This document shows, piece after piece, positions 18,425 through 27,087 of a stretch of DNA of 64,000 nucleotides; position 1 is the first letter of the stretch; each line of letters starts with the position of its first letter. The stretch comes from Rhizobium halophilum. GTDB lineage: Bacteria > Pseudomonadota > Alphaproteobacteria > Rhizobiales > Rhizobiaceae. Location of the stretch: positions 62,001-126,000 of the forward strand of contig NZ_JAKJHS010000002.1 in assembly GCF_021648825.1 (NCBI RefSeq), written 5' to 3'. Position numbers and translations under genes: made by a program. The notes beneath the pieces were generated by a model. It saw nothing but the letters and a program-made list of their open reading frames with translations, was not told the DNA's origin and ran no database searches.

Positions 18425-18615
18425 GTTGCTACCGACCTTCTTGTTGAACAGAGATGAAATCGCCGAGGCAGCGAAACGTTCCGGCTCGCGCATCTGCCGC
18501 CACAGACAAGCAAATTTTGACGCTAATGTGAAAAAGGTGAATTCGTCATGAACGCGCCGTTAATTTCTCCTCACGTTCTGATAACAGAGTCGTGCCCTGG
18601 GAGTGAGGAACTGAA

Positions 18616-19455
18616 ATGAAAGCTTTTTCCGCCGCCGTTGGTCCACGCCTTTTCCTCGACGAAACCTCGGTCCTGGATATCGGCTCATGCTTCGTCGGCG
18701 AGGTGGATGTCGCGCCGGGGCGTGCGATCCCAGACGACGGCGATCCCCGGATCGATCATTCGCTGGAAGGCTTCCTCTTTACGTGCGGGCCTGACCACAT
18801 CCGTCATCCGGAGCCTATCCCCGGGCGCCGGGACGGCAAGACCTATCCGCTGCACGGGTCCTTCTCGTCCCATCCGGCCGAGCTTCTTTTCTGGGATGTG
18901 CAGGACGGAGGCGCGGAATGCCGCGCCAAGGTCCCAGTGAAACTCGCCGATGGTGGGCTGGCGCTCCTGGAGCGTCACTGGCGCATCAACGGGGAGAGCG
19001 GCGAAGTCTGTCTGTTCGACACGGTGACCAACTCCGGCACCAAGCCCTTTCCGGCCGTCCAAATGTATCACATGAACATCGGCGCCTGGCTATTCGACAG
19101 CGAGGTGAAGCTCAACGGCAAGATGCTGGAGAACGGCAGTCTGCCGTGGAACTTTGGCGAGGATCCGGGCGGCGTGTTCTGCGTGCCGGCTGCGACGGAT
19201 GAAAACGGCTGGGCCGAGGTGAGCCTCGGGCCGATCGCTGCGATCGGTGGGGCGACGCTGAAGGTGAAGTTCCGAACCGACACGCTTCCGCATCTGCAGG
19301 TCTGGCGCAATCAGCAGGCGCCGGCACATGTGCTGGGGATCGAGCCGGTTTCGCATCGTTGGGTGAGCCGTAAGGAACTGGCGGACAATGGTGAATTGAA
19401 GCCGCTGAAGCTCGGCGAAAGCATCGACTACGCGCTCCGCTTCTCGTTTGCCTGA
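18616..19455 (+). CDS. DUF4432 / aldose-1-epimerase-like protein
   Basis: Cytoplasmic protein of 279 residues that fits the galactose-mutarotase-like beta-sandwich proteins of the DUF4432 type: GFLFTCGPDHIRHP, YPLHGSFSSHPAELLFWDV (active-site-like His), TVTNSGTKPFPAVQMYHMNIG and a late EPVSHRW. Members bind sugars, and no reaction is proven for this branch. ATG at 18616 follows GAGGAAC. Two small genes follow on the same strand at 60-70 bp gaps, possibly one transcript. No sugar transport genes are next to it, so the substrate is open. Confidence 0.72.
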   Translation: MKAFSAAVGPRLFLDETSVLDIGSCFVGEVDVAPGRAIPDDGDPRIDHSLEGFLFTCGPDHIRHPEPIPGRRDGKTYPLHGSFSSHPAELLFWDVQDGGAECRAKVPVKLADGGLALLERHWRINGESGEVCLFDTVTNSGTKPFPAVQMYHMNIGAWLFDSEVKLNGKMLENGSLPWNFGEDPGGVFCVPAATDENGWAEVSLGPIAAIGGATLKVKFRTDTLPHLQVWRNQQAPAHVLGIEPVSHRWVSRKELADNGELKPLKLGESIDYALRFSFA

Positions 19456-19524
19456 ACCGTCTCAATTGACGCTCCGCCGGTGGCAGCGTAATGCAGGATC
19501 CACGTCTCAGCCGGAGGAAATGCG

Positions 19525-19863
19525 ATGGACATCCGACAGATCAACCACGAATACGCGGTGGCCGGACAGATTACCGTAGAGGATCTGGAGCAGATCAGGG
19601 CGATGGGTTTCAAGTCGATCGTCTGCAACCGCCCGGACGAAGAAGAGCCCGGTCAGCCGACTTTCGCCCAGATCTCTGCAAAGGCACAGGAGCTTGGCCT
19701 GGAGATCAAACATGTGCCGGTCGGCCGGATGGGCGTCGATTCGGACGCCGTCAACGGTATGGTGGATGCCTTGGACGAGATGCCGCGGCCGATGCTCGGC
19801 TATTGCCGGTCGGGTGCACGCTCGACGGCCATCTACGAGAAGAGCCAGCACATCCGCGGCTGA
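19525..19863 (+). CDS. TIGR01244/DUF442-family sulfurtransferase- or phosphatase-like protein
   Basis: Small protein of 112 residues with the rhodanese/phosphatase-like loop GYCRSGARSTAIYEKS near residues 90-105. The loop length (C-x4-R) matches rhodanese-type loops, while the N-terminal half (QINHEYAVAGQITVEDLEQIRAMGFKSIVCNRPDEE) is the DUF442 pattern also found fused to Blh persulfide dioxygenases. It likely handles sulfane sulfur or a phosphate ester, and the sequence does not decide which. Start ATG follows GGAGGAAATGCG. Confidence 0.8.
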   Translation: MDIRQINHEYAVAGQITVEDLEQIRAMGFKSIVCNRPDEEEPGQPTFAQISAKAQELGLEIKHVPVGRMGVDSDAVNGMVDALDEMPRPMLGYCRSGARSTAIYEKSQHIRG

Positions 19864-19924
19864 GATCTTTCGCAGCCGGCCCAGCCGGCTACAGTTTCCA
19901 AACTCAACGCAATCAGGAGCATTC

Positions 19925-20266
19925 ATGAGCATCAAGCGCATCGAACCCGGCGCCCGCATGAGCGGCGCCGTCGTGCACGGCGACACCGTCTATCTGTCCG
20001 GCCAAGTCGGCGAGGGTGAAACGGTCAAGGAACAGTGCGAATATGCGCTGCGCGAAGTCGATCGCCTGCTCGCGGCCGCTGGCAGCGACAAGTCGAAGAT
20101 CCTGCAGACGCTGATCTATCTGTCGGATATGTCCTACTTCGCTGAAATGAATGCTGCCTGGGAAGCGTGGATCGATCCGGCCAACACACCGGCACGCGCA
20201 ACCAGCGAAGCCAAGCTGGCGGCACCGAAGTACAAGGTTGAATTCACAGTTACCGCAGCGATTTAA
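19925..20266 (+). CDS. RidA family (YjgF/UK114) protein
   Basis: Protein of 113 residues with the RidA trimer fold: SGAVVHGDTVYLSGQVG, EQCEYALREVDRLLAAAGSDKSKILQTLIYLSDMSYFAEMNAAWEAWID and PARATSEAKLAAPKYKVEFTVTA (conserved Arg at PAR). RidA proteins hydrolyse reactive enamine/imine intermediates of amino-acid metabolism. This copy has ATSEAKLA after the arginine, a variation seen in divergent RidA subgroups, so its substrate may differ from 2-aminoacrylate. It ends just before a strong terminator. Confidence 0.9.
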   Translation: MSIKRIEPGARMSGAVVHGDTVYLSGQVGEGETVKEQCEYALREVDRLLAAAGSDKSKILQTLIYLSDMSYFAEMNAAWEAWIDPANTPARATSEAKLAAPKYKVEFTVTAAI

Positions 20267-20288
20267 GCGGCTGTCAGTCCGATTCCGA

Positions 20289-20323
20289 AAGCCGGCGCAT
20301 CCCTCTGATGCGTCGGCTTTTTT
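20289..20323 (+). terminator. Rho-independent terminator after ridA-like gene
   Basis: AGCCGGCGCATC pairs with GATGCGTCGGCT (one G-U pair) across a 5-nt loop and is followed by six T. The TPP-enzyme gene comes in from the other strand 14 bp later. Confidence 0.9.
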
Positions 20324-20336
20324 GTAGGTTTTCGAC

Positions 20337-21986
20337 TCAGGCTCTTTCGCGGATCTGCGTCAGCGTGCGAGTGGGCGTGATGGCTTCTGCGTCCAGCTTG
20401 ACTTCAATGATGGCCGGCTTGCCGCTGGCGCGCGCCCGTTCGAAGGCCGGCGCGAAGTCCTGCGTCCTTTCCACCAACTCGCCATGGCCGCCAAAGGCCT
20501 TGGCGTAGGTGACGAAATCCGGATTGACGAGGTCGGTGGCGCTGACGCGGCCGGGATATTCCCGCTCCTGGTGCATGCGGATCGTGCCATAGGTGCCGTT
20601 GTTCACCAGCACCGTGATGATCGGCAGATTGTAGCGGACCGCTGTGATGAACTCCTGCCCGTGCATCATGAAGCAGCCATCGCCGGCAAAGCAGATCACC
20701 TCCCGGGCGGGGAACACCTGCTTGGCCGCCACTGCCGCCGGGAGGCCGTAGCCCATGGAGCCCGATGTCGGCGCAGCCTGGGTATTGAATTTGCGGAAGC
20801 GGTGGAAGCGGTGGACCCAGGTGGCATAGTTTCCGGCGCCGTTGCAGAAGATGGTATCCTCTGCGGTATTGGCATCGATCCATTCCATGATCGGTCCCAT
20901 CTGGACCCCACCCGGTCCCGTCTGCGGCGGGGTCGACCACTTCAGATAGGCGTCATGCATGGCGGATTTCCGCTCGGCCCAAAGCGGTGCTGCTGGCGGT
21001 TCCAGATGCTTGAGCGCGGACGCGAATTCGGCAGGCGCCGCGCAGATCGCGAGATCTGGCCGATAGATGCGGCCCAGTTCCTCCGGATCCGGAAAGACGT
21101 GAACGAGCTTCTGGGCCGGGTAGGGAATATCGATCAGCGTGTAGCTGGACGATGGCATTTCCGACATCCGGGCGCCCACGAGAACCAGCAGGTCGGATTC
21201 CTTAATCTCCTTGGCAAGCGCCGGATTGATCCCGATGCCGACATCGCCGGCGTAGCTCGGGTGCAGATGGTCGAACAGCATCTGCCGGCGGAAGGAGCAG
21301 CCGACGGGCACCTTGAATCGGCTGGCGAACGCCTGCACGTCTGCAACGGCCTGTTCACTCCAGCGCGTTCCGCCGAGGATGAACATCGGCCGCTGCGCAT
21401 CTTTCAGCAGGGCCTCCAGCGCCTGCATCTGGCTCGGGCCAGGATGGGCCTCGACCGGTGTATAAGCCTTGGCCGCAGGGGCATTGACCTCCTCCACCAG
21501 CATGTCTTCGGGCAGCGTCAGGACCACGGGGCCGGGCCGGCCGGAGGTGGCGACCGCGAAGGCGCGGGTCACGAATTCCGGGATGCGGCGGGCATCGTCG
21601 ATCTCGCCGACCCACTTGGCAAATTCAGTGAAGGCACGGCGGTACTCGACCTCCTGGAAGGCCTCGCGCTCACGTGCATCGCGCTGCACCTGGCCGATGA
21701 AGAGGATCATCGGAATGGAATCCTGCTTGGCAATGTGAAGTCCGGCGGACGCATTGGTCGCTCCGGGCCCACGGGTGACCATGCAGATGCCAGGCTCCCC
21801 GGTCAGCCTGCCCCAGCAGTCGGCCATCATCGCAGCGCCGCCTTCCTGGCGGCAGACCAGCGTTTCGATCCCGCTTTCATAGAGCGCATCGAGGACGGCA
21901 AGGTAGCTCTCTCCTGGTACGCAAGATACGCGCTTCACTCCATTCGCTCTTAGCGCGTCGACGATCAGTTGGCCCCCGGTCTTCAT
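20337..21986 (-). CDS. Thiamine-pyrophosphate enzyme, acetolactate synthase-like
   Basis: Protein of 549 residues with the three ALS-like domains: N-terminal pyrimidine-binding part with the catalytic Glu in CRQEGGAAMMA, central domain (QRPMFILGGTRWSEQAVADVQAF), and C-terminal PP-binding part with the GDGCFMMHGQEF...NNGTYGTIRMHQ Mg/TPP motif. A real IlvB is not expected here: no ilvN follows, and it is the last gene of an operon with a CoA-transferase and an exporter (4-bp ATGA overlap). The pairing recalls oxalate genes (CoA-transferase plus TPP decarboxylase), but the sequence does not look like oxalyl-CoA decarboxylase. The substrate is unknown. Confidence 0.85.
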   Translation of the reverse strand: MKTGGQLIVDALRANGVKRVSCVPGESYLAVLDALYESGIETLVCRQEGGAAMMADCWGRLTGEPGICMVTRGPGATNASAGLHIAKQDSIPMILFIGQVQRDAREREAFQEVEYRRAFTEFAKWVGEIDDARRIPEFVTRAFAVATSGRPGPVVLTLPEDMLVEEVNAPAAKAYTPVEAHPGPSQMQALEALLKDAQRPMFILGGTRWSEQAVADVQAFASRFKVPVGCSFRRQMLFDHLHPSYAGDVGIGINPALAKEIKESDLLVLVGARMSEMPSSSYTLIDIPYPAQKLVHVFPDPEELGRIYRPDLAICAAPAEFASALKHLEPPAAPLWAERKSAMHDAYLKWSTPPQTGPGGVQMGPIMEWIDANTAEDTIFCNGAGNYATWVHRFHRFRKFNTQAAPTSGSMGYGLPAAVAAKQVFPAREVICFAGDGCFMMHGQEFITAVRYNLPIITVLVNNGTYGTIRMHQEREYPGRVSATDLVNPDFVTYAKAFGGHGELVERTQDFAPAFERARASGKPAIIEVKLDAEAITPTRTLTQIRERA

Positions 21987-23191
21987 CTGTCTTTTCCCTT
22001 GATCTCGATGTCGTTCAGTTCCGCCAGCACGTCGGCGGTATGTTCTCCGAGCTTCGGGCTCGGGCGGTGATAGGCAAGCGGTGTCTCCGACAGCATGATC
22101 GGCGTACGCACGCCTGGGATCATGCTACCGTCTGCGGCTTCCAGGTCGATGCGCATCTGGCGGGCCTGAACCTGCGGATCGCTGAACATTTCCGCTATGG
22201 AATTGATCGGTCCCGCAGGGACGGCATTCTCGCCGCAGGCGGTAAGCAGGTCGGCTTTGGTCCATGTCTGCGTCTGCGCGAGAAGAAGACGTCTAAGCTC
22301 CACACGGTTCGCAACGCGGGCCCGGTTGGTGGCGAAGCGGTCGTCGTCCGCCATCGTCTCAGTGCCGAGTATGGTGCAGAAGCGGCGAAACTGCCCGTCA
22401 TTGCCAACTGCCAGGATAATGTGACCGTCGCTTGCCGGAATGACTTCATAAGGGCTGATGTTCGGATGGGCGTTCCCCAAACGCGCTGGCGCTGTTCCGG
22501 AGACGAGGTAGTTCATGTTCTGGTTGGCCAGAACGGCAGACATCACGTCGAGAAGGGCCATGTCGATCATCTGGCCTTCGCCCGTCTTCATGGCGTGGAT
22601 TAGAGCCGCCTGGATGGCCGTCACGGCATAGATCCCGGTAAAGATATCGGCAATTGCGACACCCGCCTTCATCGGCTGGCCATCTGCCTCGCCGGTAATC
22701 GACATAAAGCCGGACATGCCCTGAACGATGTAGTCGTAGCCGGCAAGGCTGGCGTAGGGGCCGTCCTGGCCAAAGCCGGTGATCGAGCAGTAGACGAGCT
22801 TTGGGTTGATCGCCCTCAGGGTTTCGTAGTCAAGTCCGTACTTCTTCAGCCCGCCGAGCTTGAAGTTCTCGATCACGACGTCCGCGCTGACAACCAGCCG
22901 CCGGACAATCTCCTGGCCCGCTTCCGTCTTCAGGTCGACGGCCACGGACCGCTTGCCGCGATTGGTCGCATGGTAGTAGGCGGCAGAGAGGTTCTCCCCG
23001 TCCTTACCTTCCACAAAAGGCGGTCCCCAGGCCCGGGTGTCGTCGCCACCCTCCGGATGTTCCACCTTGATGACATCTGCGCCAAGATCGGCAAGCATCT
23101 GTCCCGCCCACGGACCCGCAAGAACACGAGCGAGCTCTATGACGCGGATGCCGGCAAGCGGGGGCTGCTTCTTTTCAATATTAGGGGTCAT
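21983..23191 (-). CDS. CaiB/BaiF (family III) CoA-transferase
   Basis: Protein of 402 residues that moves CoA between carboxylic acids. Motifs: PLAGIRVIELARVLAGPWAGQMLADLGADVIKVEHPEGGDDTRAWGPPF at the N-terminus, NRGKRSVAVDLKTEAGQEIVRRLV, PKLVYCSITGFGQDGPYASLAGYDYIVQGMSG, and the likely catalytic Asp in MIDMALLDVMSAVLANQ. I took the start MTPNIEKKQPP at 23191, since the open frame upstream is only a shadow of the transporter gene. It overlaps the genes on both sides by 4 bp, so the three are translated as a unit. Formyl-, succinyl- or other acyl-CoA donors are all possible. Confidence 0.92.
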   Translation of the reverse strand: MTPNIEKKQPPLAGIRVIELARVLAGPWAGQMLADLGADVIKVEHPEGGDDTRAWGPPFVEGKDGENLSAAYYHATNRGKRSVAVDLKTEAGQEIVRRLVVSADVVIENFKLGGLKKYGLDYETLRAINPKLVYCSITGFGQDGPYASLAGYDYIVQGMSGFMSITGEADGQPMKAGVAIADIFTGIYAVTAIQAALIHAMKTGEGQMIDMALLDVMSAVLANQNMNYLVSGTAPARLGNAHPNISPYEVIPASDGHIILAVGNDGQFRRFCTILGTETMADDDRFATNRARVANRVELRRLLLAQTQTWTKADLLTACGENAVPAGPINSIAEMFSDPQVQARQMRIDLEAADGSMIPGVRTPIMLSETPLAYHRPSPKLGEHTADVLAELNDIEIKGKDR

Positions 23192-24165
23192 GGCGTGTTC
23201 AATCGAGCCCCAACCGAGGCTTCCGTAGTGGTGGCAGGCTTGGAGGCGATGCGCCTCTCGCGCCAGATGATGTAAAGGCCGGAGCCGACGATGATCGAGA
23301 TGCCGAGCCATTTCACGGCATCTGGAAAGTCTGCGAAGACAAGCCAGCCGAAAAGCGTGGCAGAGACGATCTCGAAATATTGCATGGGTGCCAGAACGGA
23401 GGCCGGAGCGACGCGGTAGGCGTAGACGGCCAAGATGCCTGACAGCGAGGCAAAAAAACCGACGCCGAGCAGCCACAACAGGACCGTAGTATCGGGCCAC
23501 GAGGGAGCAAGAAAACCAACGCCCGTCGCGTCTCCGAACACCAGCAAGAGGACGCAGATCGGGATGCCCCACAAAGACATCTGGAACTGCATTGCCCAGG
23601 GATTCTCCCGTGGCGCCAGCGCTCGCGTCATCAGGGCGAAGACCGCCACGCAGAAGGCGGTGATGATTGGCAGGATCGCGACGAGCCCCACCTCCTCGAA
23701 GCTTGGACGAATGACGATCATGGCGCCGAGGAAGCCGACGGCGCACGCCGTGTAGCGGCGCCAGCCGATGGTTTCGCCAAGGAAGATGCTGGCGAGGATC
23801 GTCAGGATGATGGGTTCGACAAAGAAGATGGCAATCGCGTCGGCGACTGGCATGACGGCAAGGGTAGCCACGAAGCAGATCATCGAGAGCGTAATGATGC
23901 CGGCGCGCGCAGCGTGATAGGCGCTCATCCGCCAGGAGAATTTCCGCCAGAGTCCATTCCATAGGACGATCGGCAGCATGAAGAGCGCCTGGAAGACGAA
24001 GCGTGCGGCGGTGATCATGGTGGGCGATGTCGTGTTGGTGGCGAGCTTCGAGAAGATGTCGATCAGCGGCGCCGCCAACATGGCGAGCAACATTAACAGG
24101 AGCCCATTGACGCTGCCTGCAGTCGGTACGTCTGAGGCGGCGGGGCCGCCGGCTGGCGAAGTCAT
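23188..24165 (-). CDS. EamA-family (DMT) transporter
   Basis: Inner-membrane protein of 325 residues with about ten helices in two EamA repeats (for example LLLMLLAMLAAPLIDIFSKLATN, ADAIAIFFVEPIILTILASIFLGETIGWRRY, FGWLVFADFPDAVKWLGISIIVGSGLYIIWRE). DMT proteins mostly export amino acids or metabolites. It is the first gene of the transporter - CoA-transferase - TPP enzyme operon, so it may move the substrate or product of those enzymes (inference). Confidence 0.9.
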   Translation of the reverse strand: MTSPAGGPAASDVPTAGSVNGLLLMLLAMLAAPLIDIFSKLATNTTSPTMITAARFVFQALFMLPIVLWNGLWRKFSWRMSAYHAARAGIITLSMICFVATLAVMPVADAIAIFFVEPIILTILASIFLGETIGWRRYTACAVGFLGAMIVIRPSFEEVGLVAILPIITAFCVAVFALMTRALAPRENPWAMQFQMSLWGIPICVLLLVFGDATGVGFLAPSWPDTTVLLWLLGVGFFASLSGILAVYAYRVAPASVLAPMQYFEIVSATLFGWLVFADFPDAVKWLGISIIVGSGLYIIWRERRIASKPATTTEASVGARLNTP

Positions 24166-24265
24166 TTCATCTAATCTCGCAAGGCGCGGCAGCTACGGCG
24201 TTCGCGGTGATGTCATTCATATAGCCGCGCTCCGCTGGCGAGGCACTTGATGAAATATCATCCCG

Positions 24266-25198
24266 TCATTCCCTCGGGGGCCTCATGCTAGTTGAGGCCC
24301 ATGCGGCAAACTCTGCCATGGCGTTCCGCCGCACGGTTTCATTCAAGGTCTCGTGGCGGGTCTTGGGCCAGATCCTGCAGGTGGTCCGGGTAAGGCCGTG
24401 TCGTTGCAAATGGTGCAGCAGCCAGGACACTTCGCGCCCTCCGTTGGTCGCGAGATCCGCGTCGCCGCCGACCAGGTAGATCGGCATTTCCTTTGGCAGC
24501 CGGTCGACAAGGCGGGGGCCTCGGTAGGTGAACTCGAACAGGTCGAGCCAGAGCGAAACACTGGCATCAAAACCACAGAGCGGATCAGCAAGATAGGCAT
24601 CGACCTCCTCTGGCTGACTGCTCAGCCAGTCTGCGTCGGTTCGCTTCTCCGGCATCGATCGCCCCCACGCCCGGAAGGTTGCCTTGGGGAGGAGGGTGCT
24701 GGGCACGTCGGCGCCTTTAAGCGCGCGTTCCGCCAGAAGCACTCCCTGCGCCAGCCGCCCTGCAAGGCCGGGATGGAAGTTGGAGTTCCAGATGGACAAT
24801 GCATCGTACCGGTCCGGCTGTGTCACCGCTGCATTCAGCGCGATTAAACCTCCCATGGAATGGCCAAAAAGTAGGACCGGCAGTCCAGGATGCTGATTGA
24901 CGGCCAGAGCGCGCATGGCGGCAACATCATCCAGCACCTTTCGCACGCCTTCCCGCTTCGCAAAGCGGCCTAGCGGAGCGTCGGGTGCTGTGGTGTCGCC
25001 GTGACCTCTGTGGTCATGAGCGTAGACATGAAAGCCGTGCTGGCTCATGAAGACGGCGAATTCCTCGTAACGCCGTGAATGCTCCGCAAGGCCGTGACAG
25101 ATCAGCAGGATTGCGTGCCCAGGCTCATTGGCCGATTGGTGATGATAGGCGAGACTTGCCCCGGTCGGGCTGTCGAGCCTTCTTGTTTCGTAGAACAT
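24266..25198 (-). CDS. Alpha/beta hydrolase, lysophospholipase/monoacylglycerol lipase-like
   Basis: Serine hydrolase of 310 residues. The nucleophile elbow is GHSMGG (Ser near residue 110), the oxyanion region is LLICHGLAEHSRRYEEFAVFMSQHGFHVYAHDHRGHGDT, and a likely catalytic Asp is in VGGDADLATNGG with a late His in KTRHETLNE. This is the PldB/MGL pattern. The start MFYETRR is chosen because AAGGAGGGGCG sits just before it, and a start 27 nt earlier lacks such a site. It diverges from ettA with about 90 bp between. Confidence 0.9.
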   Translation of the reverse strand: MFYETRRLDSPTGASLAYHHQSANEPGHAILLICHGLAEHSRRYEEFAVFMSQHGFHVYAHDHRGHGDTTAPDAPLGRFAKREGVRKVLDDVAAMRALAVNQHPGLPVLLFGHSMGGLIALNAAVTQPDRYDALSIWNSNFHPGLAGRLAQGVLLAERALKGADVPSTLLPKATFRAWGRSMPEKRTDADWLSSQPEEVDAYLADPLCGFDASVSLWLDLFEFTYRGPRLVDRLPKEMPIYLVGGDADLATNGGREVSWLLHHLQRHGLTRTTCRIWPKTRHETLNETVRRNAMAEFAAWASTSMRPPRE

Positions 25199-25289
25199 CG
25201 CCCCTCCTTGAGCCGCCTCGCGCATTGCTCCAGCGCGCCAATTCGCCTACATAGCGGCAACTTCCCATTTTGCCCGGAGCAATTTCACG

Positions 25290-26939
25290 ATGGCACGCCA
25301 GTTCATCTATCACATGTCGGGACTGAACAAGTCCTACGGCGCCAAGAAGATCCTCGAGAACGTCAGCCTGTCCTTCTACCCGGACGCCAAGATCGGTATC
25401 CTCGGTCCCAACGGTGCTGGTAAGTCGACGGTGCTGCGTATCATCGCTGGTCAGGACAAGGAGTTCACCGGAGAAGCTTGGCTCGCCGAAGGTGCCACGG
25501 TGGGGTACCTCGAGCAGGAGCCGCATCTCGATCCGACCAAGAACGCGTTCGAGAACGTGATGGAGGGGGTTGCCGAAAAGCAGGCGGTACTCGATCGCTA
25601 TAACGAACTGATGATGAATTATTCCGACGAGACGGCGGAAGAGGGCGCAGAGCTTCAAGACATCATCGACAGTCAGAACCTGTGGGATCTGGAGCAGCAG
25701 GTCGAGATGGCCATGGAAGCGCTGCGCTGCCCGCCCAAGGATGCCGACGTCACTCTGCTTTCGGGTGGTGAGCGCCGCCGTATCGCACTGTGCCGTCTGC
25801 TTCTGTCGCAGCCAGACCTGCTTCTGCTCGACGAGCCGACCAACCACCTCGATGCCGAAACGATCGCCTGGCTCGAAAAGCACCTGCGTGACTATCCGGG
25901 CGCCGTGATGATGATCACCCACGATCGCTACTTCCTTGACAACGTCACGGGCTGGATCCTCGAGCTCGACCGCGGTCGCGGTATCCCCTACGAAGGCAAC
26001 TACTCTGCCTATCTGCAGGCGAAGGCCAAGCGCATGCTGCAGGAAAACCGGGAGGAAGCCGGCCGCCAGAAGGCTCTTTCGCGTGAGCAGGAATGGATCG
26101 CCTCCAGTCCAAAGGCCCGGCAGGCGAAGTCCAAGGCGCGCATCAAGGCCTATGAGCAGCTAGTCGATGCGGCGGAGAACGTGCGGCCCGGCGATGCGCA
26201 GATTATCATCCCGGTTTCGGAACGTCTGGGACAGGTCGTCATCGAGTTGGAAGGAATCACCAAGGGCTTCGAAGGCCGCACGCTGATCAACGACCTTTCG
26301 ATCAAGCTGCCGCCCGGCGGCATCGTCGGCATCATCGGCCCGAACGGCGCCGGCAAATCCACCCTTTTCAAGATGATCACCGGCCAGGAAAAGCCGGATG
26401 CCGGCTCGATTCGCATCGGTGACACCGTGCATCTTGGTTATGTCGACCAGAGCCGCGATTCCCTCGATCCCAACAAGACCGTATGGGAAGAGATCTCCGG
26501 CGGAGCCGAGGTGATCAAGCTCGGCAAGTTCGATATGAATTCACGTGCCTATTGCGGCGCGTTCAATTTCAAGGGAGGAGACCAGCAGCAGAAGGTCGGC
26601 AATCTCTCCGGCGGCCAGCGCAACCGGGTGCATCTGGCAAAGATGCTGAAGGGCGGCGGCAACGTTCTCCTGCTCGACGAACCCACCAACGATCTTGATA
26701 CGGAAACACTCGGCGCGCTCGAAACGGCTCTCGAAAACTTCGCCGGCTGCGCTATCATCATCAGCCACGATCGCATGTTTCTTGACCGTCTGGCCACGCA
26801 CATCCTCGCTTTTGAAGGTGACGGCCACGTGGAATGGTTTGAGGGCAACTTCGAGGATTACGAGGAGGACAAAGTTCGTCGCCTCGGCCCGGACGCCCTC
26901 AATCCAGGCAGCCAGGCCTACAAACGCTTGACCCGCTGA
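25290..26939 (+). CDS. ettA: ABC-F protein EttA, energy-dependent translational throttle
   Basis: Soluble twin ABC ATPase of 549 residues that binds the ribosomal E site and gates early elongation by ATP/ADP level. Both ATPase halves are complete: GPNGAGKST, LSGGERRRIALCRLLL, LLLLDEPTNHLD in the first; GPNGAGKST, LSGGQRNRVHLAKML, LLLDEPTNDLD in the second. The arm inserted in domain 1 and the linker with REQEWIASSPKARQAKSKARI match EttA and not Uup or drug-resistance ABC-F. Length fits E. coli EttA (555). Monocistronic, with a terminator behind it. Confidence 0.95.
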   Translation: MARQFIYHMSGLNKSYGAKKILENVSLSFYPDAKIGILGPNGAGKSTVLRIIAGQDKEFTGEAWLAEGATVGYLEQEPHLDPTKNAFENVMEGVAEKQAVLDRYNELMMNYSDETAEEGAELQDIIDSQNLWDLEQQVEMAMEALRCPPKDADVTLLSGGERRRIALCRLLLSQPDLLLLDEPTNHLDAETIAWLEKHLRDYPGAVMMITHDRYFLDNVTGWILELDRGRGIPYEGNYSAYLQAKAKRMLQENREEAGRQKALSREQEWIASSPKARQAKSKARIKAYEQLVDAAENVRPGDAQIIIPVSERLGQVVIELEGITKGFEGRTLINDLSIKLPPGGIVGIIGPNGAGKSTLFKMITGQEKPDAGSIRIGDTVHLGYVDQSRDSLDPNKTVWEEISGGAEVIKLGKFDMNSRAYCGAFNFKGGDQQQKVGNLSGGQRNRVHLAKMLKGGGNVLLLDEPTNDLDTETLGALETALENFAGCAIIISHDRMFLDRLATHILAFEGDGHVEWFEGNFEDYEEDKVRRLGPDALNPGSQAYKRLTR

Positions 26940-26963
26940 TCTTAGAGACAGGTCCCTCGTCCT

Positions 26964-27000
26964 GAGAAGGCTCCGGTCATCCGGAGCCTTCTGCTTTTTC
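26964..27000 (+). terminator. Rho-independent terminator after ettA
   Basis: GAAGGCTCCGG and CCGGAGCCTTC form a perfect 11-bp stem with a TCAT loop, followed by TGCTTTTTC. Confidence 0.9.
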
Positions 27001-27022
27001 AGGCTCTCCTACGTTAATCCGG

Positions 27023-27062
27023 TTGCACCATTAGTGCGGTTCATATAAACATATCTTTATAT
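27023..27062 (+). promoter_or_regulatory. Likely promoter and palindromic operator for the ArsR-methyltransferase/metF pair
   Basis: ATATAAA (27043-27049) and TTTATAT (27056-27062) are perfect 7-bp inverted arms around a 6-bp centre, a typical shape for an ArsR-type operator. TTGCAC at 27023-27028 and TATAAA at 27044-27049 may be the -35 and -10 (15-bp spacer), so a bound repressor would block the promoter. It lies 26 bp before the regulator gene. ArsR-family SahR regulators of methionine genes bind AT-rich palindromes, but calling this SahR is inference. Confidence 0.6.
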
Positions 27063-27087
27063 CTTGATTGCGTGAGGATGTGCGTGA

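Noticed and set aside
20484-21953. Long plus-strand frame opposite the TPP-enzyme gene
   Set aside because: Shadow of the minus-strand enzyme, whose motifs are certain. Composition is that of a GC-rich antisense frame.
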